DNA of 64,000 bases. Source: Opitutus sp. GAS368. Its GTDB lineage: Bacteria > Verrucomicrobiota > Verrucomicrobiia > Opitutales > Opitutaceae. Under the pieces are notes generated by a model. It was not told the origin of the DNA. It was given only the letters and a program-made list of their open reading frames with translations, and made no database searches. Made by a program: the position numbers and the translations under genes. Shown here piece after piece: positions 53,683 to 62,803 of the stretch. Location: the NCBI GenBank assembly GCA_945869845.1, contig CAMBRG010000004.1, positions 1-64,000 on the forward strand, written 5' to 3'. Numbering within the stretch: position 1 is the stretch's first letter; each line of letters begins with the position of its first letter.

Positions 53683-54615
53683 CTAGGCTAGGGCTGAGAA
53701 CGGCCCGAGGGTGAGGCCCCAGTGCCGGAACAATGCGCGCAGCTCGGACTCGATCTTGGCCGCGACGGCCTGCGACGCCGGCGAGAGGATGGACTTCGAG
53801 GCGCCCGGATCAAAACCGCGCGCGGCGAGACCGGCTCCGACATTAGGCGGGAAGGCGAGCTGGTCGATCACGCGGCCGAGCTCGACCATGCGCGCCGCCG
53901 AAACCGCCGCGTCGCCCGGACGTCCGGCGACGGCACAGCGATAAATATCGACCATGAGTTCGGGCACGATGTTGACGAGACCGCCCGTGCAACCGGCCGC
54001 GCCCATGGCGAACACCTCCGAGAGCCGGGTGTCGGCGCCGGACATGACGACGTAGTTTTTCTCCCGACCAAGCGCGATCAGTTCGCGGTGGTAGGCGAAC
54101 TCGCCGCCGCTCTGCTTGATCGCACACATGGGGGCGCGGTCCGCGAAGGCGGCGATGGTGGCGAGGTCGATCCGTTTGCCGGTGAGCTCGGGGAAATTAT
54201 AGAGCATCACCGGTAAATCGACGGCCTCGGCGACGTGCAGGAAAAACGCGAGGATGTCGGCCTGCGACAAGGGGAAGAACGGTGGCGGCATCAGGCCAAC
54301 CGCGGGGAGACCGAGCGACTTCGCGAAGCGGCCGAGCTCGATCGCGACCTTCGGGCGGATGTCCGTGATGTTGGCGATCACCGGGAGCGGCGCGGCGAGT
54401 TCGGCGACCGCGGCGAGGGCGTGTTTGCGTTCGTCGGGCGAGAAATGCGGAAACTCGCCGGTGCTACCGAGGCCGAGAAAGCCGGCGACGCCGGCGCTTT
54501 TTTCAAACGCGAGGTGCGCAGAGAGCGCAGCGCGATCAAGGGCGCCGCCGGAATCGGTGGGCAGCCATTGGGCGGAATAAATGCCGCTGGGACGGTAGGA
54601 GGATGTGGAAGACAT
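53683..54615 (-). CDS. Dihydrodipicolinate synthase / N-acetylneuraminate lyase-family aldolase
   Basis: GSTGEFPHFSPDERKHAL; PVMLYNFPELTGKRIDLAT; CAIKQSGGEFAY (Schiff-base Lys). Confidence 0.9.
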   Translation of the reverse strand: MSSTSSYRPSGIYSAQWLPTDSGGALDRAALSAHLAFEKSAGVAGFLGLGSTGEFPHFSPDERKHALAAVAELAAPLPVIANITDIRPKVAIELGRFAKSLGLPAVGLMPPPFFPLSQADILAFFLHVAEAVDLPVMLYNFPELTGKRIDLATIAAFADRAPMCAIKQSGGEFAYHRELIALGREKNYVVMSGADTRLSEVFAMGAAGCTGGLVNIVPELMVDIYRCAVAGRPGDAAVSAARMVELGRVIDQLAFPPNVGAGLAARGFDPGASKSILSPASQAVAAKIESELRALFRHWGLTLGPFSALA

Positions 54616-54628
54616 GAAGGGATTGAAA

Positions 54629-54721
54629 GTAGGGCGGGGTCTTTGACCCGCCCTTTGAGGCGTGGAATGGCGTGGCGGACTGCGTGTGGCGCGGGAGGGC
54701 GGGTCGGAGACCCTGCCCTAC
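54629..54721. repeat. REP-like inverted pair, sub-family B; right-hand GTAG contains the stop codon of the VCBS gene
   Basis: GTAGGGCGGGGTCTTTGACCCGCCC ... GGGCGGGTCGGAGACCCTGCCCTAC; TAG stop at 54720-54718. Confidence 0.85.
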
Positions 54722-56745
54722 TTTTTTGCGGCCGGTTTCTTCACTTGGTAGAAGAAGCCGTCTTCGCCGCCGATGAGGAGAGTTTGGGTGGCGGAGAAAT
54801 ACGTGGCCTTGGTCGCATGGCCGGCAAGGACGTGCGTGCTCACCGGGCCTTCATCGCGGAAGGCCCATTGGCCGGCCGCGTTTTTCCCTAGGTTGCGGAA
54901 GAAGTTTACGTTCGGCGCACTGTTCAACATCAGGTCCTGTTTTCCGTCACCGTCCCAATCCACAAAACAGAAGGTGCGGCGTCCGCCCCGACCAAACTCG
55001 CCGTTGTTGAGCAACAACAGGCCTGCTTCCTGGTTCTGCGGGATGCCGTTGCTGTTGAATACGCTCGCGCCCTCGCTCCAGAACACGCGTTGCGCCGGCA
55101 GGAGCGCGAGCGAGCCGTCGGCAGCGCGCTTGCGCTCGTAAAGGGCGAGGTAGCCAGCGGGGTCGGACATCACGAGGTCGATCAGGCCGTCGCCGTTCCA
55201 ATCGATCATCTGCGGTGTGGTGCGCCACTGAGAAATCAGCTCGTTGGCGACGGGTTTCCACCAGTTCCACGCGGGAGCGGGATTCGGCGTGCCGGGCGGC
55301 AACGCCAGCTCGACGGGCCGGCCGGCGGCGAGACGCGGCGCGGTGCGCGTGCCGATGTTTTTATACCAAACGACTTTGCCCCAGATGCCGTTGGTCATGA
55401 TGTCGGGCAGGCCGTCGCCGTCCCAGTCGGCGACGCTGAGAATCGAGTAACCCCACTTCGGCTCGGCGGGCCCTTGGATCGAACCGTTGGGCCCGGCTTG
55501 CTCGCGGACGATTTTGCCGCCCGCCGCCAGATAGACGGGCGCGGCCCAGCGGGCGGGTGTGCCGCCGAGATTTTCGATGAACCCGATGTAACCGGCGGTG
55601 TTGCCCGAGATGAGATCTTCGTCGCCGTCGCCGTCCCAATCGACGGCGTAAGGCGTGGCGAGCGCGCCGAATTTTACGTCGGCGGCGAACTGCCGGAAAT
55701 AACGCGGCGCGAGAAAGTGCGGCATTCCCCCAGCGGTTTTGCCCGTGTGCTCAATGAACGCCACGCGGCCGTCTTCATCGCCGACAATTAGGTCGAGATC
55801 GCCGTCACCGTCGAAGTCCACCGCCGTGGGTGTGATCATGCATAGGTCCATCTTGAGCGGAAGCCCCGCGTGCAGCAGGGCCCGGCCGGCCGCGTAAACC
55901 GGTTTCGTGCGCGTGCCGGTGTTTTCGAAAAACGTAAACCCGTCGAGGAATTCGCCGGTGATGAGATCGAGGTCGCCGTCGCCGTCGAAGTCGCCCCAGC
56001 ACGGCGAGGGCATCCCAAACGGATCAACGTCTTTGCCGCCGGCTTGCAGGCGAAACGGCGCGGCGTAAACGGGCTTATCCGTGGTGCCGGTGTTGCGAAT
56101 CACATAAACGTAGCCGCGCAGTTTGCCGCGGGTCCACTCGCCCTTGGCGTTGAACGCGCCCACGCCGCCGTTGAGTGCGCCGAAGTCACCCCAGAAATCG
56201 ATGCCGACCGAGACGTCGAGCGCGCCGTCGCCGTCAAAGTCCACGAGCTGCCACTGGTTTTGGCGGATGTTGCCGGACTCGGTGAGGACTTTCTCCGGCA
56301 CTCCGAGCGGCTTCGGTTTCGTGAACTGCGAATTCAGAAAATCCGGGTAGGTGTTACCGCGATAATCGTAGGCCGCGTCGGTCTTGACGCTGGCCGTCGC
56401 GGTGACGACGGGTTTGCCCGTGACGTAGGAGATGCCGACCGAGGGCGCGGATTTGCCGATGAAGACGGCCGGCTTGAAAATCGGGAGCTTGAGCTGCCCG
56501 TCGACCTGCCCGCTGTTCTCGAAGAACCAAGTGCCGTTGTAAGGTTTGTCGGTGCAGACGACGACAAGGTCCATCAGCCCGTCGCGGTTGTAGTCCATGG
56601 GCAGCGGCCACGCCCAAAGCCCGACGCCGAGATCGGCGAGCAAGCCGGGGTTGTGGTGCTGAAGGCGGGGTAATTTCTCCTCAGCCGCAGAGAGGCCGGG
56701 CGCGAGGAGAGCGAGAGCGGAGAGAACGAGTGAGCGGAGGTGCAT
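54718..56745 (-). CDS. Exported FG-GAP/VCBS-repeat protein
   Basis: Repeated DWDGDG(D)xDL units (DFDGDGDLDLIVGDEDG, DWDGDGDEDLISGNTAG, DWNGDGLIDLVMSDPAG). Confidence 0.92.
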   Translation of the reverse strand: MHLRSLVLSALALLAPGLSAAEEKLPRLQHHNPGLLADLGVGLWAWPLPMDYNRDGLMDLVVVCTDKPYNGTWFFENSGQVDGQLKLPIFKPAVFIGKSAPSVGISYVTGKPVVTATASVKTDAAYDYRGNTYPDFLNSQFTKPKPLGVPEKVLTESGNIRQNQWQLVDFDGDGALDVSVGIDFWGDFGALNGGVGAFNAKGEWTRGKLRGYVYVIRNTGTTDKPVYAAPFRLQAGGKDVDPFGMPSPCWGDFDGDGDLDLITGEFLDGFTFFENTGTRTKPVYAAGRALLHAGLPLKMDLCMITPTAVDFDGDGDLDLIVGDEDGRVAFIEHTGKTAGGMPHFLAPRYFRQFAADVKFGALATPYAVDWDGDGDEDLISGNTAGYIGFIENLGGTPARWAAPVYLAAGGKIVREQAGPNGSIQGPAEPKWGYSILSVADWDGDGLPDIMTNGIWGKVVWYKNIGTRTAPRLAAGRPVELALPPGTPNPAPAWNWWKPVANELISQWRTTPQMIDWNGDGLIDLVMSDPAGYLALYERKRAADGSLALLPAQRVFWSEGASVFNSNGIPQNQEAGLLLLNNGEFGRGGRRTFCFVDWDGDGKQDLMLNSAPNVNFFRNLGKNAAGQWAFRDEGPVSTHVLAGHATKATYFSATQTLLIGGEDGFFYQVKKPAAKK

Positions 56746-56789
56746 GGCGGCGGAGTTTAACTAATGACCGGTGAAAAGACGGGGGCTAC

Positions 56790-58268
56790 TCAAGCGGGAG
56801 TGGCGCGGCGCAGGCGTGAGGCCAGCAGAAGGCCGACGACGACGAGAACGAGCGTGCCGACGACGTTGGTCAGAAACGGGTGGAGGGGATTGCGGAGCTC
56901 GGCCGGGAGAAACGCGGCGCGCGCGGAGAGCGCGAGCCACACGATGGTCACGACGCCGGCGAGCACGCCGGCGAGAGCGGCGCGGGCAGAAACGCGCGGG
57001 AGGAAGCTCAGGAGAAACAGCCCGAGCACGCCGCCGCCAAAAATGCCGGCGAGTTCCCACCAGAGATCGAGGGCGTTTTTGATGCTGATCATGGCGAGCG
57101 CGGCGGCGATCCCGAGGAGACCAAAGAAGAAGGTGGAACCGTAAAGCACCGCCATCGACTCACGTTCGCCGGCCCGGGGGCGGAGATAACGAATATGGAT
57201 ATCCTTCAGGTAAAGCGTGGCCATGCAGTTGAGATTGGAATCCATCGCCGCAGCGCAGAGGCCGGCGACGACGAGGCCCGCGAGGCCGGCGGGGAGTTGC
57301 GCGCTGATAAAGTGGGGAAACACCGCATCGGGCCGGGCGGCGGGATCGAAACCGGGAGGCAGCAGCGAGGGCTGGGCGGTGTAGAAGGAAAAGAGCGCCG
57401 TGCCGATGAAGAAGAACATCGCGCCGACCGGCAGGTAGAGCAGCCCGCCGACCCAGACGCTGCGACGGGCCTCGGCTTCCGAGCGGGCCGTGGCGTAGCG
57501 TTGGACGTAACTCTGATCGACGCCGAAATTCTGAAGGTTGATTAGCAAGCCGTAGGCGAGAAGCACCCAAAACGTGGGCTGCGCGAGCGACGTGCCGAAA
57601 TCGCCGAGACTGAATTTACCGTGGGCGGCGGCGACGTTGAAAATCTCCGCCGGGCCGCCGGGCATTTTAAACAGCAGCACGGCCACGCAGGCGAGCGCCC
57701 CGCCGACGAGCACGACGGCCTGCACGACCCCGGTCCAGATCACGGCTTCGGTGCCGCCGAGCAACGGGTAGACCAAAATGACGAGCCCGGCCCCGACGAT
57801 GATGAGCCGGATATCCCAGCCGGTGAGCGGCACAAGGGCGAGGGCGAGCAGATAGAGAATGGTGCCCAACCGGGCGATCTGCGTGAGTAGATAACACGCG
57901 ACCGCGTAGGTGCGGGCCCACGGCCCAAAGCGCGCTTCGAGATGGTGGTAGGCGGAAACTTCGCCGTGGCGCCGGTAAAACGGCACGAACCAGCGGCACG
58001 CGATCCACACCGCCAACGGCAGCGCAAAGGTGGGCACGAGGCCCGACCAGTTGCCGGCAAACGCTCGCCCCGGCACGGCGAGGAAACTGATACTGCTCAC
58101 ATAGGAACCGAAGATCGACAGGCCCACGGCCCAGCCGGGGAGCGAGCGCCCGGCCGACATGAAACGCTCGCTCTCCCGGTTTCGCAGGTAAAACCAACAG
58201 CCGTAGCCGGTGACGCCCACGAGGTAAATTCCGAGGACGAGGAGGTCGAGGCCGGCGAGCGTTTTCAA
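56790..58268 (-). CDS. Sodium:solute symporter (SSS) family transporter
   Basis: SLPGWAVGLSIFGSYVSSISFLAVPGRAFAGNW; multiple TM segments; DQSYVQRYATARSEAEARRS. Confidence 0.9.
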   Translation of the reverse strand: MKTLAGLDLLVLGIYLVGVTGYGCWFYLRNRESERFMSAGRSLPGWAVGLSIFGSYVSSISFLAVPGRAFAGNWSGLVPTFALPLAVWIACRWFVPFYRRHGEVSAYHHLEARFGPWARTYAVACYLLTQIARLGTILYLLALALVPLTGWDIRLIIVGAGLVILVYPLLGGTEAVIWTGVVQAVVLVGGALACVAVLLFKMPGGPAEIFNVAAAHGKFSLGDFGTSLAQPTFWVLLAYGLLINLQNFGVDQSYVQRYATARSEAEARRSVWVGGLLYLPVGAMFFFIGTALFSFYTAQPSLLPPGFDPAARPDAVFPHFISAQLPAGLAGLVVAGLCAAAMDSNLNCMATLYLKDIHIRYLRPRAGERESMAVLYGSTFFFGLLGIAAALAMISIKNALDLWWELAGIFGGGVLGLFLLSFLPRVSARAALAGVLAGVVTIVWLALSARAAFLPAELRNPLHPFLTNVVGTLVLVVVGLLLASRLRRATPA

Positions 58269-58467
58269 GCGTGGGTCGGGGTTGGATGCGGTTTAGAAAC
58301 GCCCGCTCACTCCGAGCGAGCCGAGGACCTCAGGATGCGCTGGAACAGAAGTCAGTGACATGCTCCTGACGCTGACCCATGGCCTGCCTTTGGCCAAGTG
58401 TCGGCAAGAAGGAGGCCGGTCCGAATTCACTCTGATAGAAATATCGGACCGGGAAACGACTCCGCTC

Positions 58468-60750
58468 TTACCACTTCGCGGAGACGCTGAAGCGGTAGGT
58501 CCGCGGCGCTTGGTCGCGGGTGATGAAGAACGGGACGTTGGTGAGATTGGTCACCATCAGGTCGAAGTTGTAGTTCTTCCAGCGGTACGCGGCACCGGCG
58601 TCGTAGCTGTATTGGTTGTCCGGAAGCAGCGTGAGCCCGAAGCCGGTCAATTGGGTGTAGAGCGGCCCAACGGCGGCGACGCCGGCTTTCACTTCCCAGC
58701 CTTGGCTCTGTTGGTCGCGGAAACTGTATTTACCGAACACGTTCAGATTCCACTCGGGCGCGAAGCGCAGGGGAATCCGACCGGGATTCGAGGCGGCGGT
58801 CCAGCCCGCGGTGTTCTGTTGGCCGGTGAAGCCTTGGCTGACTTCCATGTCGGTGAAATTGGCGATCAAACTCAGGCGATCGTTGATGCTGCCGTAAGCT
58901 GTGATTTCATAACCCTTCGACTGGGCGCCCGGAATCTCGGACACGGTGCCGAAGGTCACGTTTTGGCCCTGCGAAATGCCGTTGGCCAAAATGTTAACCG
59001 TGCTGCCCACGCGGATCATTTCCCAATAAGTGACCGTGAACGACAACCGACCCTGCAAGGCCTCGCCCTTGATGCCGACCTCGTTGAGCTCGGTCAGAGG
59101 TGCCACGGTGAAGAACTCGCTCAACCGCGGGTCGCCGGCGATCAGGCCGTTGTAGCGGGAGACCGTGTTGGGCGCATCGTTTTGGACACTCTTCACGGCG
59201 TAAAGCGCGAGATCGGGGCGGAACTTGTAGGTCGCGCCGTAGCGGTAGGAATTGAGCGTGGTGTTGGCGCCGCTGGCGCGGAGGCCGGTGAGCTTGTTGC
59301 GCGTCTCGGTGACTTCGTGGTCGGAGCGAAGACCACCGGTGAGCAAGAGCCGGTTCTTGAACAAACCCACGTCCTGCTGGATGAACTGCCCATAGCTGTA
59401 GGAGTCGTTTTCCGTGTAAGCGGTGCGGGCGAGCGTCGGCACAACGCGTCCGTTATAGTAAGAGGCACTGTAACCGGAGGCTTTGATTGCAACCATGCTG
59501 AGGGTGTTAAACGGGGCGCTCGGGATGCCGGAGAAGTTGGAGTTCTCGTTGGCACCATCGTCGTAGGAATAACCCACCATCGTCGTGCCGGTGAGCCAGT
59601 CACGCAGGCTATATTTTGCGACGAGGTCGCCTTGGGCGGTCGAACCGCGCCGCCAGCCGACGCTGCCGGTTTTCTGGGAATTGACGGTGGTGCGGGTGTT
59701 GTCTTCGCCGGTGAAGGCGAAGGTGTTGTTGCTGAAATACCGCATGTGGCCGACTTGGCGGAAATAGAGCCAGTCGTTGATCTGATGGGTCAGGAAGAGC
59801 GTGGCGTTGGAGACCTTGGTCTTCTCTTCGTTACCCGGCCCGGAGATGTTGAAGTTGTAAGGCAAACCGAGGGCGGTGATCGGATCGGCAGGGTCGTTAA
59901 ACCGCGGGATCAGGCGGCGCATTTTTTCGGGATACACGGCAAAGCCATGGCCTTCTTCGCGCGACGGCGTGTTGAAATCGAGCAACTCGGCGGCCAAAAC
60001 CAGATCGGTCTTCGGCGAGATCTCCCATTTGAACGACGGATAGAGCGCGTAGTTCTTGGTCTTTTGGAATTGAATGTAGTCGTCGCCATCCTGCAACGAG
60101 CCGGCGACCCGGGCCGCGAGTTTGGTCGAGCCCTTGAGCGAGTAGTTGGCGTCAAACTCGGCCCGGTTGGTCACGGCATCGTATTCGTCGAAGCTGAGCG
60201 CGTATTTGACGCCGACCGAGTTGAGGCCGATTTCAGGTTTCTTGAGAATGTAATTGAGCAGACCGGTGCCGCCGGCGCGGCCTTGCACGGCGGAAGGCGG
60301 ACCCTTCACCACTTCGAGCCGCTCATAGCCGACCAAGTCGCGCTTGTTGTTACCCATCCGCACGCCATCGACGGACATCGAACCGCCAAAAATCTCAAAG
60401 CCGCGCAGACTGATGCCGTCGCCGGAACCGGCGTTGCGGTTGCGCACATAGACATTGGCCACGTATTTGAACGACTGGTCGAAGGTCGTCGCCCCGATGT
60501 CGTCCCAAAATTCCTTGGTCACGATGTCCACCGTCTGGGGAATATCGATGATGGCCGTGTTGGTGCGCGTCGCGGCCGAGGCGGAGGAGACTTTATAGCC
60601 GGAGGATTTCTCCGCCGTGACGGCGAACGGGGTCAGCTTGATGGTTTCGGCACTCTCGGCGGCCGGAGCCGTTTGGGCGGACAGGCCGGTGATTAAGGCG
60701 CCGGCAGACAGCGGAGCTAAGACGAGACGAAGTAGAGCAATGGGTTTCAT
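58468..60750 (-). CDS. TonB-dependent outer-membrane receptor
   Basis: Plug IDIPQTVDIVTKEFWDDIG, SLRGFEIFGGSMSVDGVRM, ERLEVVKGPPSAVQGRAGGTGLLNYILKKP; C-terminal TYRFSVSAKW ending in aromatic. Confidence 0.92.
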   Translation of the reverse strand: MKPIALLRLVLAPLSAGALITGLSAQTAPAAESAETIKLTPFAVTAEKSSGYKVSSASAATRTNTAIIDIPQTVDIVTKEFWDDIGATTFDQSFKYVANVYVRNRNAGSGDGISLRGFEIFGGSMSVDGVRMGNNKRDLVGYERLEVVKGPPSAVQGRAGGTGLLNYILKKPEIGLNSVGVKYALSFDEYDAVTNRAEFDANYSLKGSTKLAARVAGSLQDGDDYIQFQKTKNYALYPSFKWEISPKTDLVLAAELLDFNTPSREEGHGFAVYPEKMRRLIPRFNDPADPITALGLPYNFNISGPGNEEKTKVSNATLFLTHQINDWLYFRQVGHMRYFSNNTFAFTGEDNTRTTVNSQKTGSVGWRRGSTAQGDLVAKYSLRDWLTGTTMVGYSYDDGANENSNFSGIPSAPFNTLSMVAIKASGYSASYYNGRVVPTLARTAYTENDSYSYGQFIQQDVGLFKNRLLLTGGLRSDHEVTETRNKLTGLRASGANTTLNSYRYGATYKFRPDLALYAVKSVQNDAPNTVSRYNGLIAGDPRLSEFFTVAPLTELNEVGIKGEALQGRLSFTVTYWEMIRVGSTVNILANGISQGQNVTFGTVSEIPGAQSKGYEITAYGSINDRLSLIANFTDMEVSQGFTGQQNTAGWTAASNPGRIPLRFAPEWNLNVFGKYSFRDQQSQGWEVKAGVAAVGPLYTQLTGFGLTLLPDNQYSYDAGAAYRWKNYNFDLMVTNLTNVPFFITRDQAPRTYRFSVSAKW

Positions 60751-60812
60751 AGATCGGGGGTTTGGATTGAGCCGGCAAAACCGGCACGGTTACGAACTCA
60801 AATATCATCAGA

Positions 60813-60830
60813 TGCTAAATCGTTTTTGCA
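60813..60830. promoter_or_regulatory. LacI-type operator-like palindrome upstream of the TonB receptor
   Basis: TGCTAAATCGTTTTTGCA: TGCnAAAnCGnTTTnGCA, 14 of 18 positions self-complementary, central CG. Confidence 0.5.
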
Positions 60831-60887
60831 GATCAAGGAGAATTTACAGTCCGGGAAAACTCGCCCGGACATTCTACTCCGTCCGCC

Positions 60888-61949
60888 TCAACCCGCGCGA
60901 TGGCCGGACGACGCCCGCAAAGTCTCCGTCAGCGGCACCGTGACCGTCGGCCGCGCGGCGCCTACACCCCCGAGCTGCTGCAACAGCAACCGGCTCGCTT
61001 CTTCGGCCAACGCCTGGTGGGAGACGCCGACGCTCGTCAGCGGCGGATCGAAGAAGGGCGAGATCTCATAGTCGCCCACGCCCACGACGGCGACGTCCGA
61101 CGGAATTTTCAGCCCGTGCTCCTTCAGCGCGCGGTAGGCCCCGAGCGCCAGCGCATCCGACACCGCATAGAGTCCGTCGATCTCCGGACCGCGCTTGAGA
61201 AACGCCCTCATGGCGTCGTAGCCCGCGGTTTCGGAGAGTTTGCCGGCCATGACTTCATGCGCCGGGCGTCCGAGCAGCTCGGCCCCCCGGTGCATGAAGC
61301 CGTTGACGCGGGCGCGCGTCGTCTGCGTGAGCGGACTGCCATGGATCACGGCCAACCGGCGGCGTTTCGCGCGGATCAAAATCTCGGCGGCGCGGCTGCC
61401 GGTCTCGGGGGCCTCGACGACCGCCGCGTAGCCGGCAATCAGACGGTTCACCAACACAACCGGATACGGGAGCGGCGAGCGGTTGAGGAACGCGTCGTCC
61501 TCGGCCGTGGTGTTGAGCAAAATCGCGGCGTTGAAATGGTCGCCGGTGAGCAAGCCGGGCAACTCGTGCAACCGGCCGGCGGGAAACATCTCGATCATCA
61601 CCGAAAACGCGCCCTCGGCCTGGGGAAACTTGCCGGCCGCCATCGCCGCCCGCAGCGCGATGATGAAATGGTTCACGAGCGGAATCGGCGCCTCGAAACT
61701 CGTGACCAGCGCGAGCACGACGTTGTTTTTGCCCCCGCTGCGGAGCCGCTTGGCGCTAATATTGGGCAGGTAACCGAGCCCGGCCGCCGCCGCGCGGATC
61801 TTTTCGACCGTTTCCGGCGCGATCCGGCGCTCGACGTGGCGGTTGTTGAGCACCGAGGATACCGAACCGATCGAGACGCCCGCCGCCGCCGCGATGCCCC
61901 GGACGGTCGCGCGCCCGCGGGGCTTTTTCGTTGGTTTGGTTTTTCCCAT
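60888..61949 (-). CDS. LacI-family transcriptional regulator
   Basis: ATVRGIAAAAGVSIGSVSSVLNNRHVERRIAPETVEKIRAAAAGLGYLPNISAKRLRSG. Confidence 0.93.
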   Translation of the reverse strand: MGKTKPTKKPRGRATVRGIAAAAGVSIGSVSSVLNNRHVERRIAPETVEKIRAAAAGLGYLPNISAKRLRSGGKNNVVLALVTSFEAPIPLVNHFIIALRAAMAAGKFPQAEGAFSVMIEMFPAGRLHELPGLLTGDHFNAAILLNTTAEDDAFLNRSPLPYPVVLVNRLIAGYAAVVEAPETGSRAAEILIRAKRRRLAVIHGSPLTQTTRARVNGFMHRGAELLGRPAHEVMAGKLSETAGYDAMRAFLKRGPEIDGLYAVSDALALGAYRALKEHGLKIPSDVAVVGVGDYEISPFFDPPLTSVGVSHQALAEEASRLLLQQLGGVGAARPTVTVPLTETLRASSGHRAG

Positions 61950-62121
61950 AAATCCGCGAGGTCGGTGCATGAACAAGCGCGAGAACCCGGTCGAGGCAAG
62001 GCCAGCCCGGGACCGTTCATCGCTCAAAACCCGCTGGCAAATACACCGATCGTGAGGACGGTTCGACTCCTGGGGTGCAGAACCCACTGTCGGCGGCACC
62101 GAAACCGGGATACCTTTACCC

Positions 62122-62661
62122 ATGTCAAAACTCACTCTCCTCCCCCTCCTCGGCACCCTCCTTTTTATGTCCGGCTGCACCACTCCCCTGCCCCCGCTCA
62201 AGACCGTCGAACGCGTCGATCTCCCGCGCTACATGGGCGCGTGGTACGTCATCGCGGCGATCCCGACCTTCATCGAGACCGAGGCCTACAACGGCATCGA
62301 GACCTACCGTCTCGAACCCGACGGTTCCATCGACACCGTGTTCACCTTTAACCAAGGCGCTTTCGACGGTCCCGCTAAACGCCACAACCCGCGCGGCTTC
62401 GTGGTGGATCGGGTCAACAACTCGACCTGGGGCATGCAATTCATCTGGCCGTTCAAGGCCGAATTCCTGATCACGCACCTCAACGCCGACTACACGCAGA
62501 CCGTGATCGGCCGCAATAAACGCGACTATGTCTGGATCATGGCCCGCACCCCGCAGCTGCCCGAAGCCGACTATCAACGCCTGCTCACGGAATTGACCGC
62601 GCAAGGTTACGATCTGAAAAAGCTGCGAAAAGTCCCGCAGCGCTGGCCGGAGAAAAGGTAG
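62122..62661 (+). CDS. Lipocalin-family lipoprotein (Blc-like)
   Basis: Lipobox LFMSGCTT; VDLPRYMGAWYVIAAIPTFIE; YVWIMARTPQLPEADYQRLL. Confidence 0.9.
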   Translation: MSKLTLLPLLGTLLFMSGCTTPLPPLKTVERVDLPRYMGAWYVIAAIPTFIETEAYNGIETYRLEPDGSIDTVFTFNQGAFDGPAKRHNPRGFVVDRVNNSTWGMQFIWPFKAEFLITHLNADYTQTVIGRNKRDYVWIMARTPQLPEADYQRLLTELTAQGYDLKKLRKVPQRWPEKR

Positions 62662-62803
62662 GCACCCAAGTCGGAGTTCCAATTTCGCAAACGCCCACGC
62701 GAGCTTACCGCGGTCGGGCGACCGAGCGTAGTCAAAACCATGCCCGCAGAGTGCAGATCAACGGCCTCCAAACTTCAGGGCGCTGCCGCCCGGCGGCCGG
62801 ACC

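Noticed and set aside
50918-58268. Canonical sialic acid (nan) operon
   Set aside because: Aldolase and sialidase-like genes are present but nanE/nanK/nagA/nagB-type genes are absent and the kinase is FGGY pentulose-type.
58360-60696. 778-aa plus-strand ORF
   Set aside because: Antisense shadow of the TonB receptor, which has clear plug and barrel motifs on the other strand.
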